64,000 nt of DNA. Source: Dyadobacter jiangsuensis. GTDB taxonomy: Bacteria > Bacteroidota > Bacteroidia > Cytophagales > Spirosomataceae. The position numbers and the translations under genes were made by a program. The DNA lies in assembly GCF_003014695.1 (NCBI RefSeq), contig NZ_PYAS01000022.1, positions 17,465 to 81,464 of the forward strand, read 5' to 3'. The notes under the pieces are model-generated. The model saw only the letters and a list, made by a program, of their open reading frames with translations, was not told where the DNA came from and did no database searches. Numbering within the stretch: position 1 is the stretch's first letter; the number at the start of each line of letters is the position of its first letter. Positions 1 through 9,372 of this stretch are shown here, piece after piece.

Positions 1-1
1 C

Positions 2-676
2 AAACTGGTGATCTACGGAGCGACCGGAAGCGGGACTGGCAGCAACTCCATTGGTTTCACCTATTCCATGACAGATAATGCGGGAGCTACCAGTTCAGCC
101 GCGGTCTACTCCATTGAGACAGAGAGTCCCATGCCAGTAACACTAATCAGCTTCAATATCCGTCAGGAAGGCGGCATTGCGAGCCTGCAATGGGCTACGT
201 CCAGCGAAGAAAACAGCAAAGGCTTTGAGATCGAGCGAAGCGCAAATGCTTCTGCCTGGACCAGGATAGGGTTTGTGCCGTCTCTGTCTCGTGAGGCGGT
301 CAGCAGTAGCCGGCTCGACTACAACTTCACCGATTCAACTCCCCTGGGCCGCAGGAGCTACTACCGCCTGAAAATGGTCGATCTTGATGGTAAATACACT
401 TATAGCCAGATCAGGGTAGTGACTTCTGAGAACAGCACCATTACATACGCTTACCCAAATCCCGCTGCCGACGAATTGACCATAGACGGATTAAATGGAT
501 CGGAGGAGATTAAAGTTCTGGATATTTCCGGGCGTACATTGATTGAAGGCCGCAACAGTGATGGCAAAAACAAAAAGACACTTAACATCCGACCTCTTCC
601 GAATGGAACATATCTGATCAAGATCCAAATGCCGGATGGCTCGTCTGTTTCGCAAAAAGTGATTAAGAAAAAATAG
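2..676 (+). CDS. T9SS-sorted surface/secreted protein, C-terminal part (5' end outside window)
   Basis: The reading frame is open from the first bases, so the gene starts before the window. The visible part ends in an Ig-like module (around PVTLISF and FEIERS) and a T9SS type-A sorting domain that starts at the YPNPA motif and ends in a Lys-rich tail (KVIKKK). Such proteins cross the outer membrane by the type IX system and are processed at this domain. The same C-terminal block, including the preceding FTYSMTD segment, recurs in the RCC1-like protein at 25799-28894, so the two are paralogs. A strong hairpin terminator follows. The function of the missing N-terminal part is unknown. Confidence 0.85.
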   Translation, partial: KLVIYGATGSGTGSNSIGFTYSMTDNAGATSSAAVYSIETESPMPVTLISFNIRQEGGIASLQWATSSEENSKGFEIERSANASAWTRIGFVPSLSREAVSSSRLDYNFTDSTPLGRRSYYRLKMVDLDGKYTYSQIRVVTSENSTITYAYPNPAADELTIDGLNGSEEIKVLDISGRTLIEGRNSDGKNKKTLNIRPLPNGTYLIKIQMPDGSSVSQKVIKKK

Positions 677-741
677 CGTTCGAACCTGATCGATTAGTCG
701 CGGGATGTAATTCATTCACCTGCAGCTAGGTTTACAAATCA

Positions 742-774
742 ACCCTTCCGGAAATCCGGAAGGGTGATTTTTTT
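742..774 (+). terminator. Rho-independent terminator
   Basis: A perfect 10-bp inverted repeat (arms 742-751 and 756-765, loop AAAT) is followed by a run of T. It lies after the T9SS cargo gene and before the 3' end of the convergent regulator, so it may serve both. Confidence 0.85.
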
Positions 775-841
775 ACTCAACGTATGCCGACCATCGGCAA
801 TATCTTACACAATTATTTTACCCGGGCTCAAAACCGTTATT

Positions 842-1600
842 TCATCGTTTGTGAATACGATGCTTGACTTCCATTGGGGTTTTACCGAAGAATTTTCGAA
901 ATTCTCTGCTAAAATACTTGCTATCCTCATAACCGATCGATGCAGCCACTTCGTTAACTCTATAGACTCCGGCTTCCAACATCTTCATCGCCCTTTCCAT
1001 TTTGATTTTCTTAACAAACTCATTTACAGTTACACCTTTAAAGAACCGGAGTCTGCGGTAAAGAACCGAAACACTTATCCCCGTTCGAACGGCCATCTCT
1101 TTAACACCAAAATTGGGATCAGAAATATTCTCAAATACCATTTGTTCCAATTTTGTAACAAACTGGCCACTTATCCCTTCCAATTCCGTTTGGACCGACA
1201 TTTCCTGTACAGTTCTGCCGCGCATTGCATCCCGTAACATAATCATGTTTTCTATGTTCAGCATCAATACGTGACTGTCGATTGGGACTGAAATATAGCT
1301 GTCAGCCCCTGCCTGCAAACCGGCTATCCGGTGCTCTATCTGCCCAAGCAAAATAACAGACACATGCCCCGTATACGCGTTAGATTTCAATTTCCGGCAT
1401 ATCAGCAGTCCTCCGCGCGACGGGTCGGACACATCGCAGACCACCACGTCAGGGCTCAACTCCCTGGCCATTGCAAGGACCTCTTCATCACTATTACTTT
1501 CTATCAGCTGGAAGTTTTTAGCCAGCGCTTCACTTCCCAAACTATTCCGAATAATACTTTTGTCAATAATCAGAACCGGCCTCCTGTCTTCCGAATTCAT
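842..1600 (-). CDS. Stand-alone receiver plus AraC-type DNA-binding regulator with degenerate receiver
   Basis: 252 aa. Residues about 8-125 resemble a response-regulator receiver and about 145-250 an AraC HTH pair (VLYRRLRFF, then GYEDSKYFSREFRKFFG). It looks like the detached cytoplasmic output of an HTCS: the AraC part closely matches the C-termini of the HTCS proteins at 3008-7042 and 38712-42707. The receiver keeps the likely phospho-acceptor Asp56 (VVVCD), but the acidic pair is Asp13-Lys14, the switch Thr is Gly86, and the conserved Lys is Val105 (YISVPID instead of YLTKPFD). Phosphorylation-independent control is therefore likely. ATG start at 1600. It converges on the first gene across a terminator. 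Confidence 0.8.
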   Translation of the reverse strand: MNSEDRRPVLIIDKSIIRNSLGSEALAKNFQLIESNSDEEVLAMARELSPDVVVCDVSDPSRGGLLICRKLKSNAYTGHVSVILLGQIEHRIAGLQAGADSYISVPIDSHVLMLNIENMIMLRDAMRGRTVQEMSVQTELEGISGQFVTKLEQMVFENISDPNFGVKEMAVRTGISVSVLYRRLRFFKGVTVNEFVKKIKMERAMKMLEAGVYRVNEVAASIGYEDSKYFSREFRKFFGKTPMEVKHRIHKR

Positions 1601-2091
1601 AACACTTCCGATGTATAATAAGTTGTACTAAAAAGGGGATTACAAATAATAAGTGGCTGCGGCGAATAAGTGATTGAATCACACCTGGCAGCCACCTAAT
1701 TGTAATATCGAGCAAATCAGTAGAACCACTCATGCGGCTTCTGACGACGATGCACAAACATAGCTCAACGTCCACTTGCTACCAATGGGTAAAAGGCGCA
1801 AATCAGACATAAACACGAAATCCCCACCAAATAGGCAAGATTTTCCACCGTCTCGGGCTAACTAAAACATCGATGATTCACTAGTCCGCAAACCATCAGT
1901 ATCTCCTGATCAGAAGCCTTTGCACACACCTTGATTTTTTTTCGTTTGAACAAAAAAAACCAGACTAAAATGACAATTTAACCTCCCATACCTTAGGAAA
2001 TAAAGCGACAATTTGGGCCAACAAAAAAACTGTTCGGACACAGATAACTTAAAATCATTTTACGATTCCATCAACAACACCTCCCGCAAAC
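1601..2091. other. Intergenic region between divergent regulators
   Basis: About 490 bp between the divergent starts of the receiver/AraC gene and the LuxR-type gene. It is A+T rich near 1930-2060 and must hold both promoters. I could not identify a clear -7/-33 pair or a long inverted repeat. Confidence 0.5.
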
Positions 2092-2754
2092 ATGAAAAAC
2101 CACAACATCCAGGAAGATTATGTAATGGTCATTGTAGACAATCGACCAATGTATAGAGCCGGCATCAGATCGAGGGTCGAATTGATGATACCGGAATGCA
2201 GATTTTCGGAGCACGATTTGTTTGCTGACTCGCTATTGGATAGACACATTGGAAGCTCTACTTGCTTCATGATCAGCGTCAGAAATATGTCGGATAAAAC
2301 CATTATCCACAACATCAAAAAATTACGATTGCTGCAAGAGACATGCAAGATTGTTCTTTATGGTTACCAGCAACCCGTCCCCAAGATTATTGCCTTCTTC
2401 CGGGAAAAAATCAGTGGATACCTCCCCGACGATTTCACCGATGGTGAACTTAGGGAATGTATTACAGCTCTGGCTGCCAACCGGATTTATATCAATATGC
2501 AAATAGCCATTGAATTGATGATTACTCCTCCACCGGTTCGTTCCAGAAAAAAGCCGCTGCTAACCCAGACTGAAACCAAGGTTGCCAATCTCCTCGTCAG
2601 AGGATTAAGCCCATCGCACATCGCCCGAGAAATGGGCAGAAAAATATCAACGATAAGCACAATCAAATCCAACATTTTAAAAAAGACGCAAGTCAACAAC
2701 GTAATCGACCTGGCAGAAGTAATGGAAAAGGAGCCGAAGGAAATGAGCATCTGA
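2092..2754 (+). CDS. LuxR/NarL-type regulator with pseudo-receiver
   Basis: 220 aa. The C-terminal ~65 residues are a LuxR HTH (LTQTETKVANLLVRGLSPSH, then STISTIKSNILKK). The N-terminal domain has the NarL receiver shape (start VIVDNRPMYRAGI, end ISGYLPDDF) but lacks the phospho-acceptor: the beta-3 end reads MISVRN, with no Asp, and the acidic pair is D-N. It probably acts as a phosphorylation-independent regulator or protein-interaction module. It lies 253 bp upstream of an HTCS on the same strand. A paralog at 17906-18565 sits beside another HTCS, which suggests a repeated gene pairing. Confidence 0.8.
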   Translation: MKNHNIQEDYVMVIVDNRPMYRAGIRSRVELMIPECRFSEHDLFADSLLDRHIGSSTCFMISVRNMSDKTIIHNIKKLRLLQETCKIVLYGYQQPVPKIIAFFREKISGYLPDDFTDGELRECITALAANRIYINMQIAIELMITPPPVRSRKKPLLTQTETKVANLLVRGLSPSHIAREMGRKISTISTIKSNILKKTQVNNVIDLAEVMEKEPKEMSI

Positions 2755-3007
2755 TCATGCCATCCGGCGCAACTAACGCACATTATTATACGAATGCGGA
2801 TCAACGCGGGTTAATGTGACCCAAGCAGTTTTGTTTAGATCAGTGTTTTACGGATAAATCTCGCGAAATGCTGGTTTTAAGATCAAGCACTTCATCTGAT
2901 CCTGTGCGACAACATTGTGAAACTATACTGGGCCTATATACGTAACAAGTCGTGCCTTTGCATAATTTTGCAAAAAGCATTCGTTTCTAACCAAGTGCGC
3001 TTCGTTG

Positions 3008-6000
3008 ATGACCAGTTATAAAAGTATCCTGCTTAGCTTGATTGCTATTTTTGCCTCCCTCGCCCGCACAGGGGCACAATCGTTTAAAAACATTTCAGAA
3101 AAAGAAGAAGAGCCAATCAATGGAATATTTGCCATTGCACAAGGCAAAGACGGCTTGATGTGGTTTGGTACACAAAACGGGCTGATCCGGTACGACACCC
3201 GTAGCCTGACCCGCTACCTGACGGCCCCCGCCGGCAAGCAGGTCTTTACAGATATCAAGGACATTATATCCGACTCGCAGGGCCGAATTTGGGTAGCTAG
3301 TAGCTTACAATTGACGCTTTATGATCCCAATACGGACCATATTACCCATTTCAAACATGATTCGACCCGCGTTAATACGCTATCCCATGCATGGGTCAAC
3401 TGTGTGATGGAAGACAGCAAAAAGCAAATCTGGGCAGGTACCGAGCTTGGGCTCACCCGCATTATCGCCGGTAATGGGTCCGTGAGCATATCCCGCTATC
3501 TGCAAAATGAATTCAAAGGCGCATCGCTCGAAATCAAATGCATGGCCGAAGGCGAAGACGGAACGCTCTGGCTGGGCTCGGCCGACGGGCTGATCAGAAT
3601 GCCAGCCAATGGCGACAAGCCAAAACTGTACCGGATGCCGCCGGCTACAACAGAACCGCTGCGGAACGAGTTTATGACTATTTTCACGGACAACAATGGC
3701 GCTGTGTGGCTGGGAAACAGCAGCGGCGGACTAATCCGGTTCGACCCGGCGACAGAAGTTTTCAGCACCATCAGCAGTGTGAAAAACACGACCGGCGGCC
3801 TGCCGGTCGTACGGGACATTATTTCGGACCGACGTGGCAGGTTGCTGCTTGCTACCGACTCGGGGCTGGCCCATTTCAACCCGTCGACGGGGGAACTGGA
3901 TTGGTATGTGAACCAAACCGGTGACCCGCAGAGCCTGTCTGACAATTCGCTTTATGCTGCCTACGTCGACAACCAGGGCGGGCTTTGGCTGGGAAGCTAC
4001 TATGGTGGGATCTGCTACGTCCACCTCAACTCTCCCCGCTTCAAACGCTGGCCATTCGGCCCGGACGACCCACGCGCCGGCTCATTCGTGAATGCATGGA
4101 TTGGAAAGAGTAAAACGAATCGTATGTGGAGCGTTTCGGACGATCTGCAAAAACTGCTGCTCTTCGACACCGCAGGTAAAAAATCCGAGATGTTTCCCCT
4201 AAAGCTAGACGCCAAAGCAGATTATTATGCATTTTATATTGACCAAAACGAAGTACTCTGGGCTGGGGGCAAGGCCGTGCTGACCAGTTTAGATATCCGA
4301 CGGGGCAGCTACCGTCATTACCCCCTATCGGTCCCGGGAGGGCCCAAACTCCGAAAAAAACGTACTTTCGTGATCACCGAGGATAGTTACGGGCATTTCT
4401 GGGTAGGAGGAACTTATGGTCTGCTCCTACTCGATAAAAAAAACGGCACCTTCTCCAAGGCCCCGGCGGTTAACTACGCGACCTCTATTTTGGAAGACTC
4501 ACACAGGAATATCTGGATCGGCGGAGAAGCTGGACTATACCGGATTAAACCTGAGGCAGCCAAAGCCCCCAGACCTGTCGTTGAAAAAATCCATTCGAAT
4601 TCGGAGTTCGTCATCTCATGGCGTGTGAACGAAGACAAGTGGGGAACAATCTGGGCCGCCTGTGAGACGCAAATGCTAAGCTACAATCCCGGAAAGAACC
4701 TGTTTGAGCTGAGTACCAACATTCCGCAGGAAGGCGCGCTCGACGTCGTTCCCGACAGTAAGGGTTATATCTGGATCAATGCAGGTACGAAATTATTCCG
4801 CTACCATCCTAGGGAAAAGACACTTCAATCGTACAGCGCACACGACGGCCTGCCTGCCAAAGGGACCCTGATGCAGGGCGCCGGCACGACCGACCGGAAC
4901 GGACATCTCTATTTCGTGACCGACAAGGGCATGTTCAGCTTCGATCCGGCCGCGATATCCATTCCCAACCGCTCCGCCCCTATTGTTCTCAGTTCATTGA
5001 AATTATATAACCAAACGGTAGTGGCTCGCGACAGCACCGGCATTCTTCCTGTACCCGTCGGAAAATTAAAAGAAATCACCTTCCGGCATGACCAGAGCAT
5101 TTTTACGCTCGACTTCGCGCTGCTGGATTACGTGCGGTCGGACGTAAACCGTTATGCCTACAAAATAGACGGCATCGACCGGGGCTGGAACTATGTCAAA
5201 ACGCCATCGGCAACCTATACGAACCTCCCGTCAGGCAGCTACATCTTCCAGGTCAAGGCGGCTAATGGCGACGGTATCTGGACCAAAGAACCGCTTCAAA
5301 TTAAAATCAATATACTACCGCCATGGTGGCGGACCTGGTGGGCTTACCTGGCTTATCTGCTGCTAGCGGCGGGCGGCGTATATGCCATTGCGCACTTCCT
5401 CTGGATCCGGAGCTCATTCAGAAGGGAGAACGCACTGAACCAGCTCAAGCTCGATTTTTTCACCAACGTTTCGCACGAAATCCGCACACACCTCTCGCTG
5501 ATCAGCGGGCCATTGGAAAAAGCCTACCAGCAGGCCGTCGAGGGCAAAAACAATAAAAACTACCTCAGTTACGCACGTACGAGCTCCGACAGGCTCATGC
5601 TCCTGGTGAACGAACTGCTTGATTTCCGCAAAATCCAGAGTGGCGGCACACGCTTGCTGGTACAGGAGCATGACGTAGTGAAGATCATCAAGAATGTAAT
5701 CGCCGCATTCGAGCATATGGCCAGGGAAAAAGGCATCGAAACTGTACTGATAGCCCCGGCAACACCTGTTTTGCTGTGGTTTGACATCGCCCAGATGCAG
5801 AAGGTATTTTACAACCTGCTGAGCAACGCCTATAAATTCACCCATGAAGCCGGCCGGGTGGCGGTGCGCATTACCGAGACTTCCAACGAAGTAAAAATTA
5901 CCGTGGAAGACAATGGGAAGGGTATGTCGCAGGAGCATCTTCAGAAACTTTTCACCTACTACTACCAGGCGGATTCCGAAAAACCAGGCTACGGCATCGG

Positions 6001-7042
6001 GCTGGCGCTTTCAAAGGCTATCGTCGAGCAGCACCATGGCTACCTCACCGCCGAAAGCCGCCTGCATAACGGCTACGCGCTAAATGGGATTGCGGCGGCG
6101 CCCGGCGGCACCACGTTGACGATTCTCATGTTGCGAAAAAACCTGCACTTCGCACCCGAACAAATAGCCACCAACGTTCAGTCGTATACGGAAGACATGC
6201 TGGCCGAGACGATGGCCCTGCCGGCCAGCAACCACGCGGCAGACGGAAAGCAGGCCAATACCATCCTGATCATCGAAGACAACGACCAGTTGCGGGTATT
6301 TATCCGAGACCTTTTTGAAGGAGATTTCAATATATTGCAAGCAGAGAATGGCATGCGCGGGCTCGAACTAGCCAACGAGCATTTGCCGGATATCGTGCTG
6401 TCCGATGTGATGATGCCGGAAATGAGCGGGCTTGAAGTATGCAGCCGGCTGAAAAATAATGTAGCCACGGCGCACATTCCAGTGGTACTGCTTACCGCCC
6501 GAACCCAGAACCAGCACGTGATCGAAGGACTCGAATCGCGTGCGGACGACTACCTCACCAAACCATTCGACCCGCGGATTCTGGAACTGAAAATCAACAA
6601 CCTGATCCGCGTACGGGACGAGCTGCGAACGCGCTACCGGGAGTCGGTACTGGTGGACGGGGCTGCAAACAGTGTTGCCCAGGACGTGAACGAGGCATTT
6701 ATCGGCAAGCTCAGGGCACTGCTTATTGAGAATATTTCCGATCCGAAGTTTGGTGTTAATGAGCTGGCTTTTCAGGTCGGTATGAGTGTATCCGCGCTTT
6801 ACAGAAAACTGAAATCACTTACCGGAATGACGGTTAATGATTTCACGAAAACAATTCGGCTCGGTGAAGCTAAAAAGCTATTGGAGACGGGGATATACAA
6901 CGTGAGTGAAGTTGCCACTATCATCGGGTTTGAAGATAGCAGACATTTCAGCAAAGAATTCGCAAAGGCGTACGGCAAAAAACCCAAAGAGATAAAAAAT
7001 CAAATGCCCGGCCACGCCGACAACTCCTCTGAAAGCAATTGA
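3008..7042 (+). CDS. Hybrid two-component system (HTCS) sensor/regulator, full length
   Basis: 1344 aa. A signal peptide ends at about residue 23 (RTGA/Q). About 30-690 are regulator-propeller repeats of the type GLMWFGTQNGLIRYD and GGLWLGSYYGG, periplasmic and probably ligand-sensing. A Y_Y_Y domain lies at about 695-765 and a membrane helix at about 771-797 (WWAYLAYLLLAAGG). HisKA has its phospho-His at 823 (SHEIRTHLSLI). HATPase carries NLLSNAYKF and DNGKGM. The receiver has Asp1133 (LSDVMMPEMSG) and an intact KPFD. The C-terminus is an AraC HTH. The ATG at 3008 is preferred over the adjacent TTG at 3005. The Pro after HEIRT is replaced by His, as in the other two HTCS here. Its target may be the neighbouring T9SS cargo genes (inference). 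Confidence 0.93.
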   Translation: MTSYKSILLSLIAIFASLARTGAQSFKNISEKEEEPINGIFAIAQGKDGLMWFGTQNGLIRYDTRSLTRYLTAPAGKQVFTDIKDIISDSQGRIWVASSLQLTLYDPNTDHITHFKHDSTRVNTLSHAWVNCVMEDSKKQIWAGTELGLTRIIAGNGSVSISRYLQNEFKGASLEIKCMAEGEDGTLWLGSADGLIRMPANGDKPKLYRMPPATTEPLRNEFMTIFTDNNGAVWLGNSSGGLIRFDPATEVFSTISSVKNTTGGLPVVRDIISDRRGRLLLATDSGLAHFNPSTGELDWYVNQTGDPQSLSDNSLYAAYVDNQGGLWLGSYYGGICYVHLNSPRFKRWPFGPDDPRAGSFVNAWIGKSKTNRMWSVSDDLQKLLLFDTAGKKSEMFPLKLDAKADYYAFYIDQNEVLWAGGKAVLTSLDIRRGSYRHYPLSVPGGPKLRKKRTFVITEDSYGHFWVGGTYGLLLLDKKNGTFSKAPAVNYATSILEDSHRNIWIGGEAGLYRIKPEAAKAPRPVVEKIHSNSEFVISWRVNEDKWGTIWAACETQMLSYNPGKNLFELSTNIPQEGALDVVPDSKGYIWINAGTKLFRYHPREKTLQSYSAHDGLPAKGTLMQGAGTTDRNGHLYFVTDKGMFSFDPAAISIPNRSAPIVLSSLKLYNQTVVARDSTGILPVPVGKLKEITFRHDQSIFTLDFALLDYVRSDVNRYAYKIDGIDRGWNYVKTPSATYTNLPSGSYIFQVKAANGDGIWTKEPLQIKINILPPWWRTWWAYLAYLLLAAGGVYAIAHFLWIRSSFRRENALNQLKLDFFTNVSHEIRTHLSLISGPLEKAYQQAVEGKNNKNYLSYARTSSDRLMLLVNELLDFRKIQSGGTRLLVQEHDVVKIIKNVIAAFEHMAREKGIETVLIAPATPVLLWFDIAQMQKVFYNLLSNAYKFTHEAGRVAVRITETSNEVKITVEDNGKGMSQEHLQKLFTYYYQADSEKPGYGIGLALSKAIVEQHHGYLTAESRLHNGYALNGIAAAPGGTTLTILMLRKNLHFAPEQIATNVQSYTEDMLAETMALPASNHAADGKQANTILIIEDNDQLRVFIRDLFEGDFNILQAENGMRGLELANEHLPDIVLSDVMMPEMSGLEVCSRLKNNVATAHIPVVLLTARTQNQHVIEGLESRADDYLTKPFDPRILELKINNLIRVRDELRTRYRESVLVDGAANSVAQDVNEAFIGKLRALLIENISDPKFGVNELAFQVGMSVSALYRKLKSLTGMTVNDFTKTIRLGEAKKLLETGIYNVSEVATIIGFEDSRHFSKEFAKAYGKKPKEIKNQMPGHADNSSESN

Positions 7043-7121
7043 TTTACAAATGAATTAACTATCAGAAAATGTTGATATTGCGCTGCTAAGACCTGGTGTT
7101 TTACACAAGCATCAGCATAGG

Positions 7122-7168
7122 ACATAAACTCACCAAAATGCTTTACATTTTAGTGAGTTTATGTTTTC
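7122..7168 (+). terminator. Hairpin terminator between convergent genes
   Basis: A 19-bp inverted repeat with one mismatch (7122-7140 and 7146-7164), short loop, then a T-rich stretch. It sits 80 bp after the HTCS stop and before the convergent GlsB-like gene, so it probably works in both directions. Confidence 0.75.
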
Positions 7169-7191
7169 CCTAAGTTACTACGGATGCCCTT

Positions 7192-7455
7192 TTAAGCAGG
7201 TTTATTCCCTTTGATCAATGCAACTACACCCAGAACAACAATTGCCCCGATAAACGCAGTCAAGCACCTGGAAACAATTGCGGGGAATCCCAGTACCGTC
7301 TCAAGGTCATTCCCTAACAACCACCCACCTACGACCCCTCCAAGCATACCCAGTAAAATCTGAACCCACAAGGATAGCGAAAAACGGCTGAATGCTTTGT
7401 CGGCAAGCCAACCTGCCAGACCTCCGATCAGGATCGATACCAAAACATTTGTCAT
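7192..7455 (-). CDS. GlsB/YeaQ/YmgE-family small membrane protein
   Basis: About 87 aa from the internal ATG at 7455; the longer open frame adds 11 residues that look non-coding. Three hydrophobic segments contain the Gly-rich pattern of this family: LVSILIGGLAGWLADK, LLGMLGGVVGGWLLG and FIGAIVVLGVVALI. Family members (transglycosylase-associated proteins) are small inner-membrane proteins linked to general or envelope stress, with no known enzyme activity. It is last in the minus-strand run 11851-7192, 44 bp after the LysM gene. Confidence 0.85.
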   Translation of the reverse strand: MTNVLVSILIGGLAGWLADKAFSRFSLSLWVQILLGMLGGVVGGWLLGNDLETVLGFPAIVSRCLTAFIGAIVVLGVVALIKGNKPA

Positions 7456-7499
7456 AGTAATTGGATTTATGTAAAACCTATAACGCAAACGCAGCCTGT

Positions 7500-7967
7500 T
7501 TATAATGCGGGGATCCTCAGCACCTGCCCAGGGTAGATCAGGTCGGGATTTTTCAGCATAGGTTTGTTAGCCTCAAAAATGGCCGGGTATTGGTTCATAT
7601 CACCATAATAAGTCTGCGCGATTTTTGAGAGCGTATCGCCTTTTTCAACGGTATGGAACCGGGCGGTCGGAGTGGGCGCAACCACCTCGATACGGTTGTC
7701 AACCAAGTCTACATCTTCCACATTACCGACAGCCAGCGCAATTTTTTCGGCATCCTCCTGCCGGGCTACACTCCCTTCCAGGATCACGGTATGTTGGGAT
7801 GTTCTCACACTGAGGCTGTTGTAAGGAAGCCCCAGCGACTTTATGTGCGCGAGCAGAGCACTCGCACGCAGAGGGTCGGCAACTTCCGCGGGGTGCGGCG
7901 CCGTGCCAGCTTCGTCTTTCTTGAAGATTTTCTCACCAACTCCTTTAATAAATGATAATAGACCCAT
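7500..7967 (-). CDS. kbp: BON plus LysM protein, Kbp (YgaU)-like K+-binding protein
   Basis: 155 aa, close in length to the E. coli K+-binding protein Kbp/YgaU (about 149 aa). It has the same layout: an N-terminal GLLSFIKGVGEKIF segment, a BON domain at about 35-95 (VILEGSVARQEDAEKIALAV) and a LysM domain at about 104-153 (FHTVEKGDTLSKIAQTYYGD, then NPDLIYPGQVLRIP). There is no signal peptide, so it is cytoplasmic. In E. coli Kbp binds K+ and changes shape. Its place in one run with a K+ channel (10394-11059) supports a role in potassium or osmotic homeostasis. That link is inferred. Confidence 0.88.
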   Translation of the reverse strand: MGLLSFIKGVGEKIFKKDEAGTAPHPAEVADPLRASALLAHIKSLGLPYNSLSVRTSQHTVILEGSVARQEDAEKIALAVGNVEDVDLVDNRIEVVAPTPTARFHTVEKGDTLSKIAQTYYGDMNQYPAIFEANKPMLKNPDLIYPGQVLRIPAL

Positions 7968-8055
7968 AAAATAAAACTGTTTAAATGAATATTAATCGAC
8001 ACTGGTATATTCTGATAGAAATAAAATAGTACAGGGTAATTACCAACTCAGCAGA

Positions 8056-8478
8056 TCATTTGTTTAATATTCCGTGTACGGCGTATTTACGTTTAAGCCG
8101 TCCGTGCCGGACAATCAAACTAGCCTGGTATTCACTTGTTTGTTGATCAATGACTGTTTCCTGCTTAACTGACAATATCACGCTATAATCGGCCCCGGAG
8201 AAATACATATCAAAACCTCTTCCATTCTTCAATGTCATGGTGTAGCTCAGCGGCACCCTTTGGCCTTCATCAATGTAAATGGCCCTTTTCAACAAATCAG
8301 CAGTGAATATGTATTGTCTTGCATGCAAAGGCACTTTTTGTAAAGCAAAAAAATATCCCGCGTTTTCTGTGGGACTTACTTCGTTTAATGCAGCGTGTGA
8401 TACATGCTTAACGAACAGATCGCCCGCCCCGGAGAGCGTTGTTATTGCACAGAAATAAATAAGGTTGATAAATAGCAT
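8056..8478 (-). CDS. Small exported protein of unknown function
   Basis: 140 aa from the ATG at 8478; the open frame begins one codon earlier with GTG. The hydrophobic N-terminus (MLFINLIYFCAITTLSGA) looks like a signal peptide. The rest resembles a beta-rich domain (YFFALQKVPLHARQYIF, FDMYFSGADYSVILSVKQE, KYAVHGI). I recognise no family. A diverged paralog lies at 29551-29970, also beside an SDR gene copy, so the two were probably duplicated together. It sits between the LysM and LCIB-like genes with gaps of about 90 bp. Confidence 0.65.
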   Translation of the reverse strand: MLFINLIYFCAITTLSGAGDLFVKHVSHAALNEVSPTENAGYFFALQKVPLHARQYIFTADLLKRAIYIDEGQRVPLSYTMTLKNGRGFDMYFSGADYSVILSVKQETVIDQQTSEYQASLIVRHGRLKRKYAVHGILNK

Positions 8479-8570
8479 CACAGTATGTCAATACCGTTAG
8501 ATGTAGCCCTCTAAGCGGCATCGGAAAGTTGTTGATAATTTCTTTTTCGTCTGACCTTCGCCTTAGCTTC

Positions 8571-9320
8571 TTATGCTTCCAGAAAATATTCTTTCATTAA
8601 GCTTCTCCGCTCGCTGGTGTCCAGATCAATATAGTCGAACTTCTTATATTGGCAGAACGATCCCATATCCCGATCCCCGTTGATAAAAACAGCACCGACC
8701 AGAATGACATACTTACAAGGGTACTGAGTTTGTCCGACCAATACCTCTATACGATTATCAATGGCTTCGTACATCACTTCGGTTGCCTCGAACAGATGAT
8801 TGGACGCGCTCAGGATTCTTGCCTGGTTATGTAAAAAAATTTGCTCGATGGTATTCATCTGAAAATCCAGCGAACTGATGTTACCCTCGATGATCTGGTT
8901 GCTCAGCAGCTTATTTAAGGCTCCCTTTGCAGCCCCACAGCAAGCGGAATTCGCCTGCTGACCGATTCTGTTGATTTCACCGATAACACCTTCTTTTGTA
9001 ATACCGATATGAGGCGCGTAAAATACAACCACCGCGCCATTTTCAGGAACGTGGTGGGCAAATGCATTCATACCCGTTAGTCCTGCGAAAGGGTAACCAT
9101 TGAGCCCTCCCATTTTGAAGGGGCCAATCATCTCATAAGCCCGTGGCGGATACTGAATCGCATTGACGTCGTCACAACACATGCTATCAGCGTGCATTAG
9201 CTGTTCTGGTTTTAGGCCAAGATGCTTTTCGATGACATCCAGCAGGCGATCAATGGTGTCGATGGAAGTCATCGCATTAGGGTACCACTGACGAACAGCT
9301 TCAAGATGTTGATTTTTCAT
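8571..9320 (-). CDS. LCIB-like protein, candidate beta-type carbonic anhydrase
   Basis: 249 aa, no signal peptide. The conserved clusters resemble the limiting-CO2-inducible B (LCIB) family: SMCCDDVN (Cys48/49, Asp50/51), a Gly-rich segment followed by FAHHVPENGAVVVFYAPHIG (His89/90, His104), and RIGQQANSACCGAA (Cys127/128). Two Cys and one His from these clusters could bind zinc. Known LCIB relatives are beta-carbonic-anhydrase folds that interconvert CO2 and bicarbonate. The gene lies 52 bp after a bestrophin gene on the same strand, and in Chlamydomonas bestrophin-like bicarbonate channels work with LCIB. The family call is by motif memory and would need a profile search. Confidence 0.6.
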   Translation of the reverse strand: MKNQHLEAVRQWYPNAMTSIDTIDRLLDVIEKHLGLKPEQLMHADSMCCDDVNAIQYPPRAYEMIGPFKMGGLNGYPFAGLTGMNAFAHHVPENGAVVVFYAPHIGITKEGVIGEINRIGQQANSACCGAAKGALNKLLSNQIIEGNISSLDFQMNTIEQIFLHNQARILSASNHLFEATEVMYEAIDNRIEVLVGQTQYPCKYVILVGAVFINGDRDMGSFCQYKKFDYIDLDTSERRSLMKEYFLEA

Positions 9321-9372
9321 GTTCTTTTGGAATAAAATGATTTAAGCCCCGAACCACCGGGCATAGGTTTGC

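Noticed and set aside
2963..2970. TAATTTTG as a Bacteroidota -7 promoter element before the HTCS
   Set aside because: It fits TAnnTTTG but I found no TTG at the expected -33 spacing, so the match may be chance in A+T-rich DNA.
3496..3945. Opposite-strand open frames inside the HTCS and T9SS genes
   Set aside because: Shadows produced by codon bias in long real genes; no domains.
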